Shown one piece after another: positions 35,111 to 43,782 of a stretch of DNA of 46,619 bases; within the stretch, counting starts at the first letter, position 1, and each line of letters opens with the position of its first letter. This stretch comes from Chloroflexi bacterium CSP1-4. GTDB taxonomy: Bacteria > Chloroflexota > Limnocylindria > Limnocylindrales > CSP1-4. The stretch spans positions 14,376 to 60,994 of the forward strand of contig LDXM01000015.1 in NCBI GenBank assembly GCA_001443375.1, in the 5' to 3' direction. The position numbers and the translations under genes are program-made. Under the pieces are notes generated by a model, which worked only from the letters and a program-made list of their open reading frames with translations, made no database searches and was not told the DNA's origin.

Positions 35111-36339
35111 GTGGCGATGCGCCCCCACGCGATCGGGCAGCGGAGCGAGACCGTTCGCCGAGCGAACCTGAGCGCCATCGTTCGCGAGTTGCACACCCGT
35201 GGCCCGCTTTCCCGGTCCGAGCTCGTGGCCAGCACCGGGCTCACGCGGAGCGCGATCCGCGGTCTCATCGGCGAGCTCGTTGCCGCCGACCTGGTCTCGG
35301 AGGAGCGCGCCGCACCGCTGGGGACGCCCGGGCGCCCGTCACCCCTGGTCCGCTTGAATTCGGAGGGCGCCGTCGTCCTGGCCCTCGAGATCGCAGTCGA
35401 TTCGCTTGCCGCAGCCGCGGTCGGGCTGGGCGGTGAGGTCCTCGACCTCGTCCGCGTCGACCGGCCCCGCGGCCACTTCTCGGTCGATGAGATCGTCGCC
35501 GACCTCGTCGAGCTGGCGGCCCCCATCCGCGCCCGACCGCCGACGCGCGGCGCCCTCATCGGGATCGGCGTGGCCGTCGTCGGCGTCGTCCGGCGCTCCG
35601 ACGGGTTCGTCCCGATGGCACCGAACCTCGGCTGGCGTGATGTCCCCCTCGGTGAGCGACTCGCGCGAGCGCTCGACGCGCCCGCGCCCATCTCCGTCGC
35701 CAACGAGGCGGACGTCGGCGCGCTGGCCGAGGTCCGGCGGGGGGCGGCCATGGGCGTGGACGACGTCCTGTTCATCTCCGGAGAAGTCGGCGTCGGCGGT
35801 GGCCTGATCGTCGATGGCAAGCCGCTCACCGGGGTGGCCGGGTACGGCGGTGAGGTCGGCCACATCCCGGTCAACCCGAACGGCGCCCCCTGCCGATGCG
35901 GATCGACCGGGTGTTGGGAGACCGAGGTCGGGGAGGGTGCCCTGCTCCTCCGCGCCGGACACCCTCCCGGGGGTGGCAGCGCCGAGTGGAGGCCGTCCTC
36001 CGGGAAGCCGAGGCGGGCTCACCCGCGGCGCTCGGCGCCTTGGAGCACGTCGGGCGCTGGCTCGGCTTCGGACTGGCCGGTCTGGTCAACGTGTTCAATC
36101 CACGGCTCGTGGTCCTCGGCGGGCTCTTCGGCCGGATCCATCCATTCGTCACGAAGACCCTCGAGGACGAGCTGGGCCGGCTCGCCCTGCCGGCGTCCCG
36201 CAAGCTCGTCCGGGTCGTCCCCGCGACCCTCGGGGTGGACGCTCCGCTGCTCGGAGCCGCCGAGCTCGCGTTCGAGCCCCTCCTGGCCGACCCGGCCATC
36301 TGGCTGCGCCCGCGCGACGTCCTGGCCGCGAGTGCCTGA
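35111..36339 (+). pseudogene. ROK-family transcriptional repressor (XylR-like), frameshifted
   Basis: The gene reads in one frame from GTG 35111 to about 35960-35990 and then continues in the -1 frame to the stop at 36339. The first part has the HTH (LSRSELVASTGLTRSAIRGL), the start of the ROK kinase-like fold and the zinc motif PCRCGSTGCWE. The second part completes the fold: VEAVLREAEAGSPAALGAL, then GLAGLVNVFNPRLVVLGG. Together they give a normal ROK length of about 410 residues; the uncorrected frame runs to 36373 as nonsense. The change is a one-base loss near a g-rich run, either real or a sequence error. It should control the xylose genes around it. Confidence 0.85.
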
Positions 36340-36365
36340 GCCACAAGCCGTTATGCGGAGGGTGG

Positions 36366-36371
36366 TAGCCT
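36366..36371 (+). promoter_or_regulatory. -10-like element upstream of the xylose-binding protein gene
   Basis: TAGCCT lies 64 bases before the ATG at 36436, overlapping a second candidate tagacg. The leader then carries a strong gaggaggagt ribosome-binding site. No copy of the operator-like block is seen here. Confidence 0.35.
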
Positions 36372-36435
36372 AGACGGACTCTTGCGCTCGATTCAGAGGC
36401 AATGGCAACGGCAAGAAACAGAGGAGGAGTCAACG

Positions 36436-37521
36436 ATGTTCTATCGTCGAGTAGCGGCGCTCGTGGGGGCCGCCGCGATCGTGGCCGCCGGGTGCGGGGC
36501 CGCCGCGAGTCCCACGCCGGCTGGTGGGGGCGGGGCCACCGTAGCGCCAGGCGCCGGGTGCACCGTCGGTGTCTCCTGGAACAACTACCAGGAGGAGCGC
36601 TGGGCGAAGTGGGATGAGCCGGCCCTCAAGGCCGCGATCGAGGCGGGCGGCGGGACCTACATCTCGAACGACGCGAAGTCGTCGGCAGAGACGCAGGCGT
36701 CGAACACCGAGAACCTCATCTCGCAGGGCGCGAAGGTGCTGGTCATCCTGGCCCAGGACGGGACCGCGATCAAGCCATCGGTCGCGAGCGCCATCAGCCA
36801 GGGAGTCCCGGTGATCGCCTATGACCGCCTCATCGAGGACCCGCAGGCGGTGTACATCACGTTCGACAACGTCGAGGTCGGCCGGATGCAGGCGCGCGAG
36901 GTCTTCAAGGCCATGCCCAAGGGCAACTACGTCTTCATCAAGGGCAACCAGGCAGACGCCAACGCCGACTTCCTGCGCGGTGGCCAGCAGGAGATCCTCC
37001 AGGCCGCGATCGACTCCGGCGACATCAAGAACGTCGGGGAGTCGTACACCGACAACTGGGATCCCGCCATCGCCCAGACCAACATGGAGCAGTTCCTGAC
37101 GGCCAACAACAACGACGTGGACGCGGTCGTCGCGTCGAACGACGGCATGGCCGGCGGAGTCGTCGCCGCACTGGCCGCACAGGGTCTCGCGGGCAAAGTG
37201 CCGGTCTCCGGTCAGGACGGCGACCTCCCCGCCCTGAACCGGGTCGCGCTCGGCACCCAGACGGTCGACGTCTGGAAGGACGCGCGCGAGCTCGGCAAGG
37301 CAGCCGGTGAGGCGGCCATCCAGCTCTGCGCGGACAAGGACATCTCGAAGGTCAAGAACACCATCATCTTCAAGAGCCCGGGCGGGAACGACATGACGTC
37401 GATCCTGCTCACCCCGATCCCGATCACCAAGGACAACCTGAACCTCGTCCTCGACGCCGCGTGGATCACGAAGGACGTCCTGTGCAAGGACGTCACCCCC
37501 GGCTCCGTCGGCGGCTGCTAA
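36436..37521 (+). CDS. xylF: D-xylose ABC transporter substrate-binding lipoprotein
   Basis: Lipid-anchored periplasmic-type binding protein of 361 residues. The signal peptide MFYRRVAALVGAAAIVAAGC ends in a lipobox with Cys20, followed by a Pro/Gly linker. The mature part matches XylF of the ribose/xylose family: QEERWAKWDEPALKAAIE, the KVLVILAQDGTAIKP hinge, VPVIAYDRLIED, VFIKGNQADANADFL, and VVASNDGMAGGVV with SGQDGDLPALNRV. ATG 36436 has gaggaggag six bases ahead. It is followed by a strong hairpin, then permease and ATPase genes. Xylose rather than another pentose is supported by xylA and xylB nearby. Confidence 0.92.
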   Translation: MFYRRVAALVGAAAIVAAGCGAAASPTPAGGGGATVAPGAGCTVGVSWNNYQEERWAKWDEPALKAAIEAGGGTYISNDAKSSAETQASNTENLISQGAKVLVILAQDGTAIKPSVASAISQGVPVIAYDRLIEDPQAVYITFDNVEVGRMQAREVFKAMPKGNYVFIKGNQADANADFLRGGQQEILQAAIDSGDIKNVGESYTDNWDPAIAQTNMEQFLTANNNDVDAVVASNDGMAGGVVAALAAQGLAGKVPVSGQDGDLPALNRVALGTQTVDVWKDARELGKAAGEAAIQLCADKDISKVKNTIIFKSPGGNDMTSILLTPIPITKDNLNLVLDAAWITKDVLCKDVTPGSVGGC

Positions 37522-37549
37522 ACACGGGTCACCGACCCTCGCCATCGAC

Positions 37550-37585
37550 GCGCCCTGCGCCGCGGAACGCCGCGGCGCAGGGCGC
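37550..37585 (+). terminator. 16-bp perfect hairpin after xylF
   Basis: gcgccctgcgccgcgg (37550-37565), loop aacg, and its exact complement (37570-37585), followed by tttccctcc. The T-run is short, so it probably ends only part of the transcripts and protects the xylF mRNA 3' end, which fits the need for more binding protein than permease. A 22-bp palindrome occupies the same place in the polyamine operon. Confidence 0.75.
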
Positions 37586-37620
37586 TTTCCCTCCAATGAA
37601 CCGGTCAGCGAGTCGTCACG

Positions 37621-38940
37621 ATGACTGAGGCTTCTGGCATCACCGGCGCCGCGATCCGCGGGCCGTCGGGCCGCTCACCGCGGTCGCTCCTCCGGTCGAT
37701 CGAGATCGACACGCGGCTGCTCGGCATGATCGGCGCCCTGGCGATCATCTGGATCGGCTTCAACATCATGTCCGGCGGGCTGTTCCTGACCGCGCGGAAC
37801 CTGTGGAACCTGTCGGTCCAGAGCTCATCGATCGCGATCATGGCGACCGGCATGGTGCTGGTCATCGTCTCGCGCAACATCGATCTATCGGTCGGATCGC
37901 TCCTCGGATTCCTCGGCTACACCATGGCCATGGTCCAGGCCATCTGGATCCCGACCGCCCTCGGGCTGGGGTTCTATCAGCCCTACACTTGGGTCGTCGC
38001 GCTGCTGGTCGGCGTTCTGCTCGGGGCGGCCCTCGGCGGTTTCCAGGGCTTCATCGTCGCGTACGGCGGGGTGCCCTCCTTCATCGTCACCCTCGGCGGG
38101 TTCCTGGTCTGGCGTGGCCTCATCTTCCAGTACGCCCAGGGCCAGACGATCGCGCCCATGGACAGCACCTATGCGCTGCTTGGCGGCGGGCCGATCGGCT
38201 CCCTCGGCGACGTAGGTAGCTGGGTCGTCGGCGCCCTCGCCTGCGCGGGCATCGTCTACTCGGTCATCGGCAGCCGGAGACGGCGCCAGAGGTACGGATT
38301 CCCCGTGCGCCCGACGTGGGCCCTGGTGACGGTGATCGTCGCGGGCTCCGCCGCGGTCCTGGGTGCCGTGTGGATCGCGAACAACTACTTCTGGCCCCCC
38401 GCGCTGGCCACCCAGTACGCGCTGGACCACGGGATCACCGAGCCGCCCGGTGGCCTGCAGATCCCGGTCGGAATCGCCTATCCCGTCCTGCTCATGATCG
38501 CTGTCGCCATCGTCATGACGATCATCGCGACGCGCCGGCGCTTCGGTCGCTACGCCTACGCCATCGGCGGCAACCCGGAGGCGGCCGAGCTCGGCGGCAT
38601 CAACGTCCGTCGGACCATCATGCTGACGTTCGCCCTGCTCGGCAGCCTGGTCGCGATCAGCGCCGCCATCCAGACGGCCCGCCTCAACGGCGCCGTGACG
38701 AACCTTGGCGTGCAGAACGAGCTCGACGTGATCTCCGCCGCGGTGATCGGCGGCACTTCCTTCTCGGGCGGCATCGGCACGATCCCGGGCGCTGTCCTCG
38801 GCGCCGTCGTGATGCAGTCGCTGCGCTCGGGCATGGTCCTCCTGCGGGTCGATTCACCGACGCAGGACATCGTCGTCGGCATCGTGCTGGTGACGGCGGT
38901 CGGCCTCGACACCTTCGTCCGCCGGCGGGCGACCCGATGA
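37621..38940 (+). CDS. xylH: D-xylose ABC transporter permease
   Basis: Membrane permease of 439 residues, the usual size of XylH-type subunits and larger than ribose permeases. Around ten to twelve hydrophobic segments are seen. Conserved marks are [29 protein letters not shown] near the start of the permease domain (broken here into short pieces: [20 protein letters not shown]), GFIVTLGG-like [13 protein letters not shown], the [15 protein letters not shown] coupling loop, and [18 protein letters not shown] near the end. It follows xylF after the hairpin, and its stop overlaps a possible start of the ATPase gene. Confidence 0.92.
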   Translation: MTEASGITGAAIRGPSGRSPRSLLRSIEIDTRLLGMIGALAIIWIGFNIMSGGLFLTARNLWNLSVQSSSIAIMATGMVLVIVSRNIDLSVGSLLGFLGYTMAMVQAIWIPTALGLGFYQPYTWVVALLVGVLLGAALGGFQGFIVAYGGVPSFIVTLGGFLVWRGLIFQYAQGQTIAPMDSTYALLGGGPIGSLGDVGSWVVGALACAGIVYSVIGSRRRRQRYGFPVRPTWALVTVIVAGSAAVLGAVWIANNYFWPPALATQYALDHGITEPPGGLQIPVGIAYPVLLMIAVAIVMTIIATRRRFGRYAYAIGGNPEAAELGGINVRRTIMLTFALLGSLVAISAAIQTARLNGAVTNLGVQNELDVISAAVIGGTSFSGGIGTIPGAVLGAVVMQSLRSGMVLLRVDSPTQDIVVGIVLVTAVGLDTFVRRRATR

Positions 38941-38957
38941 GCAGCGGAGAGGCGAAC

Positions 38958-39746
38958 ATGACCACGACCGAGCTCGTTCCGCTCGTCGAGATGCGCGACA
39001 TCCGCGTGGCGTTCGGCGGCGTCCACGCCGTCGACGGTTGCACGGTCGACCTCTACCGGGGCGAGGTCGTGGGCCTCGTCGGCGGTAACGGCGCGGGGAA
39101 GTCCACCCTGATGCGGGCGCTATCCGGTGCCCACCCGCCGGACTCGGGCGAGATCCGCATCGACGGCCAGCCCGTGTCCATCACCAATCCGCGCGACGCA
39201 AAGACGTTGGCCATCGAGACCATCTACCAGACGCTGGCGCTGGCCGACAACGTCGACGCGCCGTCGAACGTGTTCCTCGGTCGAGAGGTGACCACCCGTC
39301 TCGGGTCGCTCGACGATTCGGCGATGGAATCGGCGACCCGCACGGTGATGGGCCGCCTGAATCCGAACTTCACGGCGTTCAAGACGCAGGTCAAGTCGCT
39401 CTCGGGTGGGCAGCGACAGGCGGTGGCCATCGCGCGGGCGGTCTATTTCAACGCCAAGATCCTCATCATGGATGAGCCGACGGCCGCGCTCGGGCCAGCG
39501 GAGACCGCGCAGGTGCGGGCCCTCATCCGCCAGCTCAAGTCGGAGGGCATCGGGATCTTCCTGGTCAGCCACGACATCCACGACGTCTTCGACCTCGCGG
39601 ACCGGATCAGCGTCATGTACCACGGCCAGATCGTGGGCACGGTCAACAAGGATGAGGTCACGATCGACCAGGTCCTGGGCATGATCATCCTCGGCAAGAG
39701 ACCCGAGGAGGTGACTCAGAAGGAGCTCGCCAAGCTGCACGGCTGA
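38958..39746 (+). CDS. D-xylose ABC transporter ATP-binding protein, single-domain
   Basis: ATPase of about 262 residues with one nucleotide-binding domain: Walker [10 protein letters not shown], signature [13 protein letters not shown], Walker [13 protein letters not shown] and switch His in VSHDIHDV. E. coli XylG has two such domains in about 510 residues, so this is the half-size type known from FrcA and many Chloroflexota or actinobacterial sugar importers; it should work as a homodimer. ATG 38958 has ggagagg five bases ahead; ATG 38937, which overlaps the xylH stop, is an alternative that adds seven residues. It ends 18 bases from the convergent xylB stop. Confidence 0.9.
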   Translation: MTTTELVPLVEMRDIRVAFGGVHAVDGCTVDLYRGEVVGLVGGNGAGKSTLMRALSGAHPPDSGEIRIDGQPVSITNPRDAKTLAIETIYQTLALADNVDAPSNVFLGREVTTRLGSLDDSAMESATRTVMGRLNPNFTAFKTQVKSLSGGQRQAVAIARAVYFNAKILIMDEPTAALGPAETAQVRALIRQLKSEGIGIFLVSHDIHDVFDLADRISVMYHGQIVGTVNKDEVTIDQVLGMIILGKRPEEVTQKELAKLHG

Positions 39747-39764
39747 CGGGCGTTGCCACGCGCC

Positions 39765-41249
39765 TCACATCCGACGGAAGGATGGGGCCAGGGCCGGGTA
39801 GAGATCCCGGTACACGGCGTGCGCCTCGGCGTAGCGAGCCGCGTCCGGGCCCGGCGCTGCCGCAGAGGTCGCGCTGACGAGCGCGTCACAGGCGGCCTCG
39901 ACGCTCGGATGCCAGGCCGCGCCGACGGCGGCCAGGAGACCAGCCCCGTAGGCGGCTCCCTCCGACGTGTTGACGGTGGCGATCTCGGCGCCCAGGACGT
40001 CCGCCAGGATCTGTCGCCACAGCGGGCTGGCCGTCCCGCCGCCCGAGGCGCGGATCTGGTCCGGCGCGGGCATGCCGGCGCCGATCATCAGGTCGAGCCC
40101 GTCGCGCAGGCCGAACGCGACACCCTCGAGGACGGCGCGGGTGAGGTGGCGCCGATCGTGCGCCAGCGTCAGCCCCACGAACGCTCCGCGCGCGAGCGGG
40201 TCGGCATGCGGGCTGCGCTCGCCGGTGAGGTAGGGCAGGAACCACAGGCCGTCGCTGCCGGGGGGGACCTCGGCGGCCGACGCCACCAGGTCGGCGAACT
40301 CCATGCCGGGCGCCAGGGCATCGCGGAACCAGCGCAGGCTGCCCGCGGCGGACAGCATCACCGACATCATGTGCCAGCGGCCCGGGACGGCATGACAGAA
40401 CGCGTGCACGCGGCCGCGTGGCTCGAACAGCGGCCGGTTCGTGGTCGCGAAGACCACGCCCGACGTCCCGAGCGAGAGGGCCACCGTGCCCGCCGCGACG
40501 GCTCCCACGCCCACGGCATTCGCCGCCTGGTCGCCGCCGCCGGCGACCACCGGGGTGCCCGGCCGGAGACCGGTCGCCGCCGCGGCCTCGCCCGTGATCA
40601 GGCCGGTGACCTCCGGTCCTTCGAACGTCGGCGGCATCCAGGCAGGGTCGATCTCCAGGGCGGCCAGGACTTCCGCCGACCAGTCCCGGGCGGCCAGGTC
40701 GAAGAGCAGCGTGCCCGCGCCATCCGCCTTGTCGAGGGCGTACTCGCCCGTCAGGCGGAGTCGCACGTAGTCCTTGGGCAGCAGCACGTGCGCGATCCGT
40801 CGCCAGACGTCCGGCTCGTGGTCGCGGACCCACACCAGCTTGGGCGCGGTGAACCCGGTGAGGGCATCGTTGCCGGTGATCGAGATGAGCCGCTCCGGGC
40901 CGACCGCCCGGCGGATCGCGTCGCACTCGGCCCCCGTCCGCTGGTCGTTCCACAGGATGGCCGGACGCAGCACGCTGCCCGCCCGGTCGAGCAGGACCGC
41001 GCCGTGCATCTGGCCGGTCAGCCCGATCGCCGCCACGTCCTCACCCGCCACGCCCGTCGAGTCCAGGACCGAACGGATCGCCGCCACGGCGCCGTCCCAC
41101 CAGAGCCGTGGCTCCTGCTCGCTCCAGAGCGGCCGGGGCACGCTGAAGCCGTACTCCGAGACGCCGATCCCGCGAACGGCCCCCGACTCGGCGATGAGGA
41201 CGGCCTTGGTCGCGGTCGTCGAGGCGTCGATCCCCAGGACGTGGCCCAC
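39765..41249 (-). CDS. xylB: Xylulokinase
   Basis: FGGY-family sugar kinase of 494 residues that phosphorylates D-xylulose to xylulose 5-phosphate. Visible are the phosphate loop LGIDASTTATKAVL, the substrate motif GLTGQMHGAVLLD with its Gln-Met-His, AILWNDQRTGAEC, the GGGDQAANAVGVG catalytic Asp region, LSLGTSGVVFA, and SGGGTASPLWRQILADVL. GTG 41249 lies five bases after the xylA stop, where homology begins; the much longer open frame upstream is a shadow of xylA. It is the second gene of the leftward xylAB operon. Confidence 0.94.
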   Translation of the reverse strand: MGHVLGIDASTTATKAVLIAESGAVRGIGVSEYGFSVPRPLWSEQEPRLWWDGAVAAIRSVLDSTGVAGEDVAAIGLTGQMHGAVLLDRAGSVLRPAILWNDQRTGAECDAIRRAVGPERLISITGNDALTGFTAPKLVWVRDHEPDVWRRIAHVLLPKDYVRLRLTGEYALDKADGAGTLLFDLAARDWSAEVLAALEIDPAWMPPTFEGPEVTGLITGEAAAATGLRPGTPVVAGGGDQAANAVGVGAVAAGTVALSLGTSGVVFATTNRPLFEPRGRVHAFCHAVPGRWHMMSVMLSAAGSLRWFRDALAPGMEFADLVASAAEVPPGSDGLWFLPYLTGERSPHADPLARGAFVGLTLAHDRRHLTRAVLEGVAFGLRDGLDLMIGAGMPAPDQIRASGGGTASPLWRQILADVLGAEIATVNTSEGAAYGAGLLAAVGAAWHPSVEAACDALVSATSAAAPGPDAARYAEAHAVYRDLYPALAPSFRRM

Positions 41250-41254
41250 CGACG

Positions 41255-42622
41255 TCAGCGGCCGGCGGCCTTCTCGTCCCGGGCGGGCCGGTCCGCAGCC
41301 CAGATCTCCTGGTTCACGATGTTCTCGAGCAGTTCCTGTCGACCCGACACCGGGTGCGGGTCGATCTCGCCGGTGGCGACCCGCCCGGCGAGCATCTCGA
41401 GCAGGACCTCGCCGGACAGGATCGACCTCCCGAGGTCGCCCGCCCAGCCCGCGTAGCGTTCCTCCCGGAGTCGTTCGAGGGCCCCTCGCTCGATCATCCC
41501 ACCGGCGACGAGGAGCGCCCGGGCGAGGGTGTCGATCCCGCCGATGTGGGCATGGAACAGGTCCGTCCGACCCATGCTCTGACGGCGCAGCTTGGCGTCG
41601 AAGTTGAACCCGCCGGTCGTGAGCCCGCCGGCGCGGAGGATCTCGTACAGCGCGAGCGCCAGCTCGTCGACCGAGTTCGGGAACTGGTCGGTGTCCCAGC
41701 CGTTCTGGTAGTCGCCGCGGTTCGCGTCGATGCTGCCGAAGATCCCGGTGGCGACAGCGTAGGCCACCTCGTGGTGGAAGCTGTGGCCGGCCAGCGTGGC
41801 GTGGTTCGCCTCGATGTTCACGCGGTACTCGCCGGCGAGGCCGTGGCGGGCGAGAAAGCCGTGGACGGTCGCGCAGTCGTAGTCGTACTGGTGCTTCGTC
41901 GGCTCCTGGGGCTTCGGCTCGATGAGGAGCATGCCCTTGAAGCCGATGCGGTGCTTGTGCTCGGCGACCATGGCCAGGAACCGGGCCAGCTGCGCCTCCT
42001 CGCGTGCGAGGTCGGTGTTGAGCAGGGTCTCGTAGCCTTCCCGCCCGCCCCACAGCACGTAGTTCGCACCGCCCAGCCGGTGGGTCGCCTCCAGCATCGC
42101 CTTCACCTGCGCCGCCGCGTAGGCGAACACCTCCGGGTCGGGGTTGGTCGCTGCCCCCGCCGCGTAGCGCGGATGGCTGAACAGGTTGGCCGTCCCCCAC
42201 AGGAGTTTCACGCCGGTCCGGGCCATGTGGGTCTCGGCGTGGTCGATCATCGCGTCGAGGTTCGCTCGCGTCTCGGCGAACGTCCGGCCCTCGGGCGCGA
42301 TGTCGCGATCGTGGAAGCAGAAGAAGCGGACGCCGAGCTTGGTGACGAACTCGAACGCCGCGTCGAGTTTCGCCCGGGCCGCGATCATCGGGTCGAGGCG
42401 CGGGTCGAGCCAGGGTCGGTCGAACGTCCCCGACCCGAAGACGTCCGAGCCGGGCCAGTTGAACGAGTGCCACAGGCAGACCGCGATCCGGAGGTGGTCC
42501 TCCATCCGCTTGCCCAGCACGAGTCGATCGGGCTCGTAGACCTTGAACGCCAGCGGGTCCGTCGAGTCGAGCCCGCCGAAGGGGATCGGCTCTGCAACTT
42601 CGGAGAAGAAGTCATCGTCCAC
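41255..42622 (-). CDS. xylA: Xylose isomerase
   Basis: Metal-dependent TIM-barrel isomerase of 455 residues that turns D-xylose into D-xylulose. It belongs to the longer class II type by its N-terminal extension ([19 protein letters not shown]). Catalytic marks are [11 protein letters not shown] (His/Asp), [27 protein letters not shown], the metal Glu in [34 protein letters not shown] and [20 protein letters not shown] 42622 has aaggagga ahead. It heads the xylAB operon. Operator-like block 2 lies 84-104 bases upstream, so the frameshifted ROK repressor probably controls it. Confidence 0.96.
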   Translation of the reverse strand: MDDDFFSEVAEPIPFGGLDSTDPLAFKVYEPDRLVLGKRMEDHLRIAVCLWHSFNWPGSDVFGSGTFDRPWLDPRLDPMIAARAKLDAAFEFVTKLGVRFFCFHDRDIAPEGRTFAETRANLDAMIDHAETHMARTGVKLLWGTANLFSHPRYAAGAATNPDPEVFAYAAAQVKAMLEATHRLGGANYVLWGGREGYETLLNTDLAREEAQLARFLAMVAEHKHRIGFKGMLLIEPKPQEPTKHQYDYDCATVHGFLARHGLAGEYRVNIEANHATLAGHSFHHEVAYAVATGIFGSIDANRGDYQNGWDTDQFPNSVDELALALYEILRAGGLTTGGFNFDAKLRRQSMGRTDLFHAHIGGIDTLARALLVAGGMIERGALERLREERYAGWAGDLGRSILSGEVLLEMLAGRVATGEIDPHPVSGRQELLENIVNQEIWAADRPARDEKAAGR

Positions 42623-42696
42623 GCCCGATCCTCCTTGCGCCTGCTGAGTCCCGTCTCGACGCCGGATCGACGCCGTGGCCTATTTGGGCGAGGGTA

Positions 42697-42727
42697 TCAC
42701 GTACATTTGTGTGAGAGGAGCACAAAC
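42697..42727. promoter_or_regulatory. Operator-like block 2 upstream of xylA (probable ROK/XylR site)
   Basis: Contains a perfect inverted repeat, tttgtg (42706-42711) and cacaaa (42721-42726) with nine bases between (tgagaggag), inside a longer stretch similar to block 1 at 35077-35105 in the same orientation relative to a leftward operon. This fits a shared binding site for the ROK regulator encoded at 35111. Confidence 0.65.
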
Positions 42728-42864
42728 CGGCCCGATTCGACGGTGAGGGGCAGGTCCGCAGCGCCGGCATTGCATGGAGGCCGCCGGTTCGGCCATCCTT
42801 CGAGACACGTTGGTCGCCGTCGCCTTCGCCACCGTCGGACTACGCTAGCGGTGGAGGCGACCCG

Positions 42865-43782
42865 ATGAAGCTCGTGGCAGTCGTCATCATGCTGGTGCTC
42901 GCGACCGCGGGCTGCAGGACGGCAGCGAGCCCGAGCCCCCGCCGGGACGGAAGCCCGGTTCCCGTGACGCCACCGACGGCCACGGCACCCGCGACGAGAG
43001 GGGGAGCGACCGATGCACCGCCAACCGGCGGCATGCCCGCCGCGACGGTCACGCCCGCGGCGACCGGCACCGCGCCAACGCCCGCGTCGTCGGAGACCCC
43101 CTCCTTCCCGATCCCCTCCAGCGTCGACCGCGACTTCGCCGACAGCGACGAGATGCGCGGGCAGCGCGACCAGCTGGTCGACAGCTACGTCGCGCCGCGC
43201 GTCACCGACGCGCGCGTCATCGCCGCCATGCGCGCCGTACCGCGCCACAGCTTCGTGCCGACCCAGTGGCTCGGCGCCGCCTACTCGGACCACCCGCTGC
43301 CGATCGGCCACGGCCAGACGATCTCGCAGCCGTCGCTGGTGGCGATGATGACCGAGCTGCTCCAGCTCGAGGAAGGGGACCGGGTCCTCGAGATCGGGAC
43401 CGGCTCGGGCTACCAGGCGGCGATCCTGGGCGAGCTGACGCCCGAGGTCTACTCGGTCGAGATCATCCCCGAGCTGGCGGGGATCGCCCGCGTCGTCCTC
43501 GACCGGCTCGGCTATGGGGACGTCCGGATCGACCGCCGCGACGGCTACTTCGGCTGGGAGGAGCATGCCCCCTACGACGCGATCATCGTGACCGCCGCGC
43601 CCGACCATCTGCCGCCGCCGCTCGTCGCCCAGCTCGACCCGGACGGCGGCCGGATGGTCATCCCGATCGGGCCGGTGGGCGACGTGCAGGTCCTCTGGCT
43701 GGTCACTCGCCAGGGCGACGAGGTGGCCATGGAACGGGTGCTCGATGTCAGGTTCGTGCCGCTGACGCGCGAGGAAGGTTGA
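42865..43782 (+). CDS. pcm: Protein-L-isoaspartate O-methyltransferase, predicted exported lipoprotein
   Basis: Protein of 305 residues. The first 17 residues, MKLVAVVIMLVLATAGC, form a lipoprotein signal with lipobox ATAGC; a Thr/Pro/Ala-rich linker (about 18-85) follows. The rest is a full PIMT domain: RVIAAMRAVPRHSFVP, GHGQTISQPSLVAMM, SAM motif I VLEIGTGSGYQAAIL, and YDAIIVTAAPDHLPPPL. PIMTs repair isoaspartyl residues and are usually cytosolic because they need S-adenosylmethionine, so a lipid-anchored form is odd. ATG 42865 has ggagg eight bases ahead and a tacgct -10-like box at 42841. Its last 35 bases overlap the opposite-strand gene. Confidence 0.88.
   Translation: MKLVAVVIMLVLATAGCRTAASPSPRRDGSPVPVTPPTATAPATRGGATDAPPTGGMPAATVTPAATGTAPTPASSETPSFPIPSSVDRDFADSDEMRGQRDQLVDSYVAPRVTDARVIAAMRAVPRHSFVPTQWLGAAYSDHPLPIGHGQTISQPSLVAMMTELLQLEEGDRVLEIGTGSGYQAAILGELTPEVYSVEIIPELAGIARVVLDRLGYGDVRIDRRDGYFGWEEHAPYDAIIVTAAPDHLPPPLVAQLDPDGGRMVIPIGPVGDVQVLWLVTRQGDEVAMERVLDVRFVPLTREEG

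Noticed and set aside
41250-42473. Long upstream extension of the xylB frame
   Set aside because: It is the shadow of xylA; kinase homology begins only at GTG 41249.
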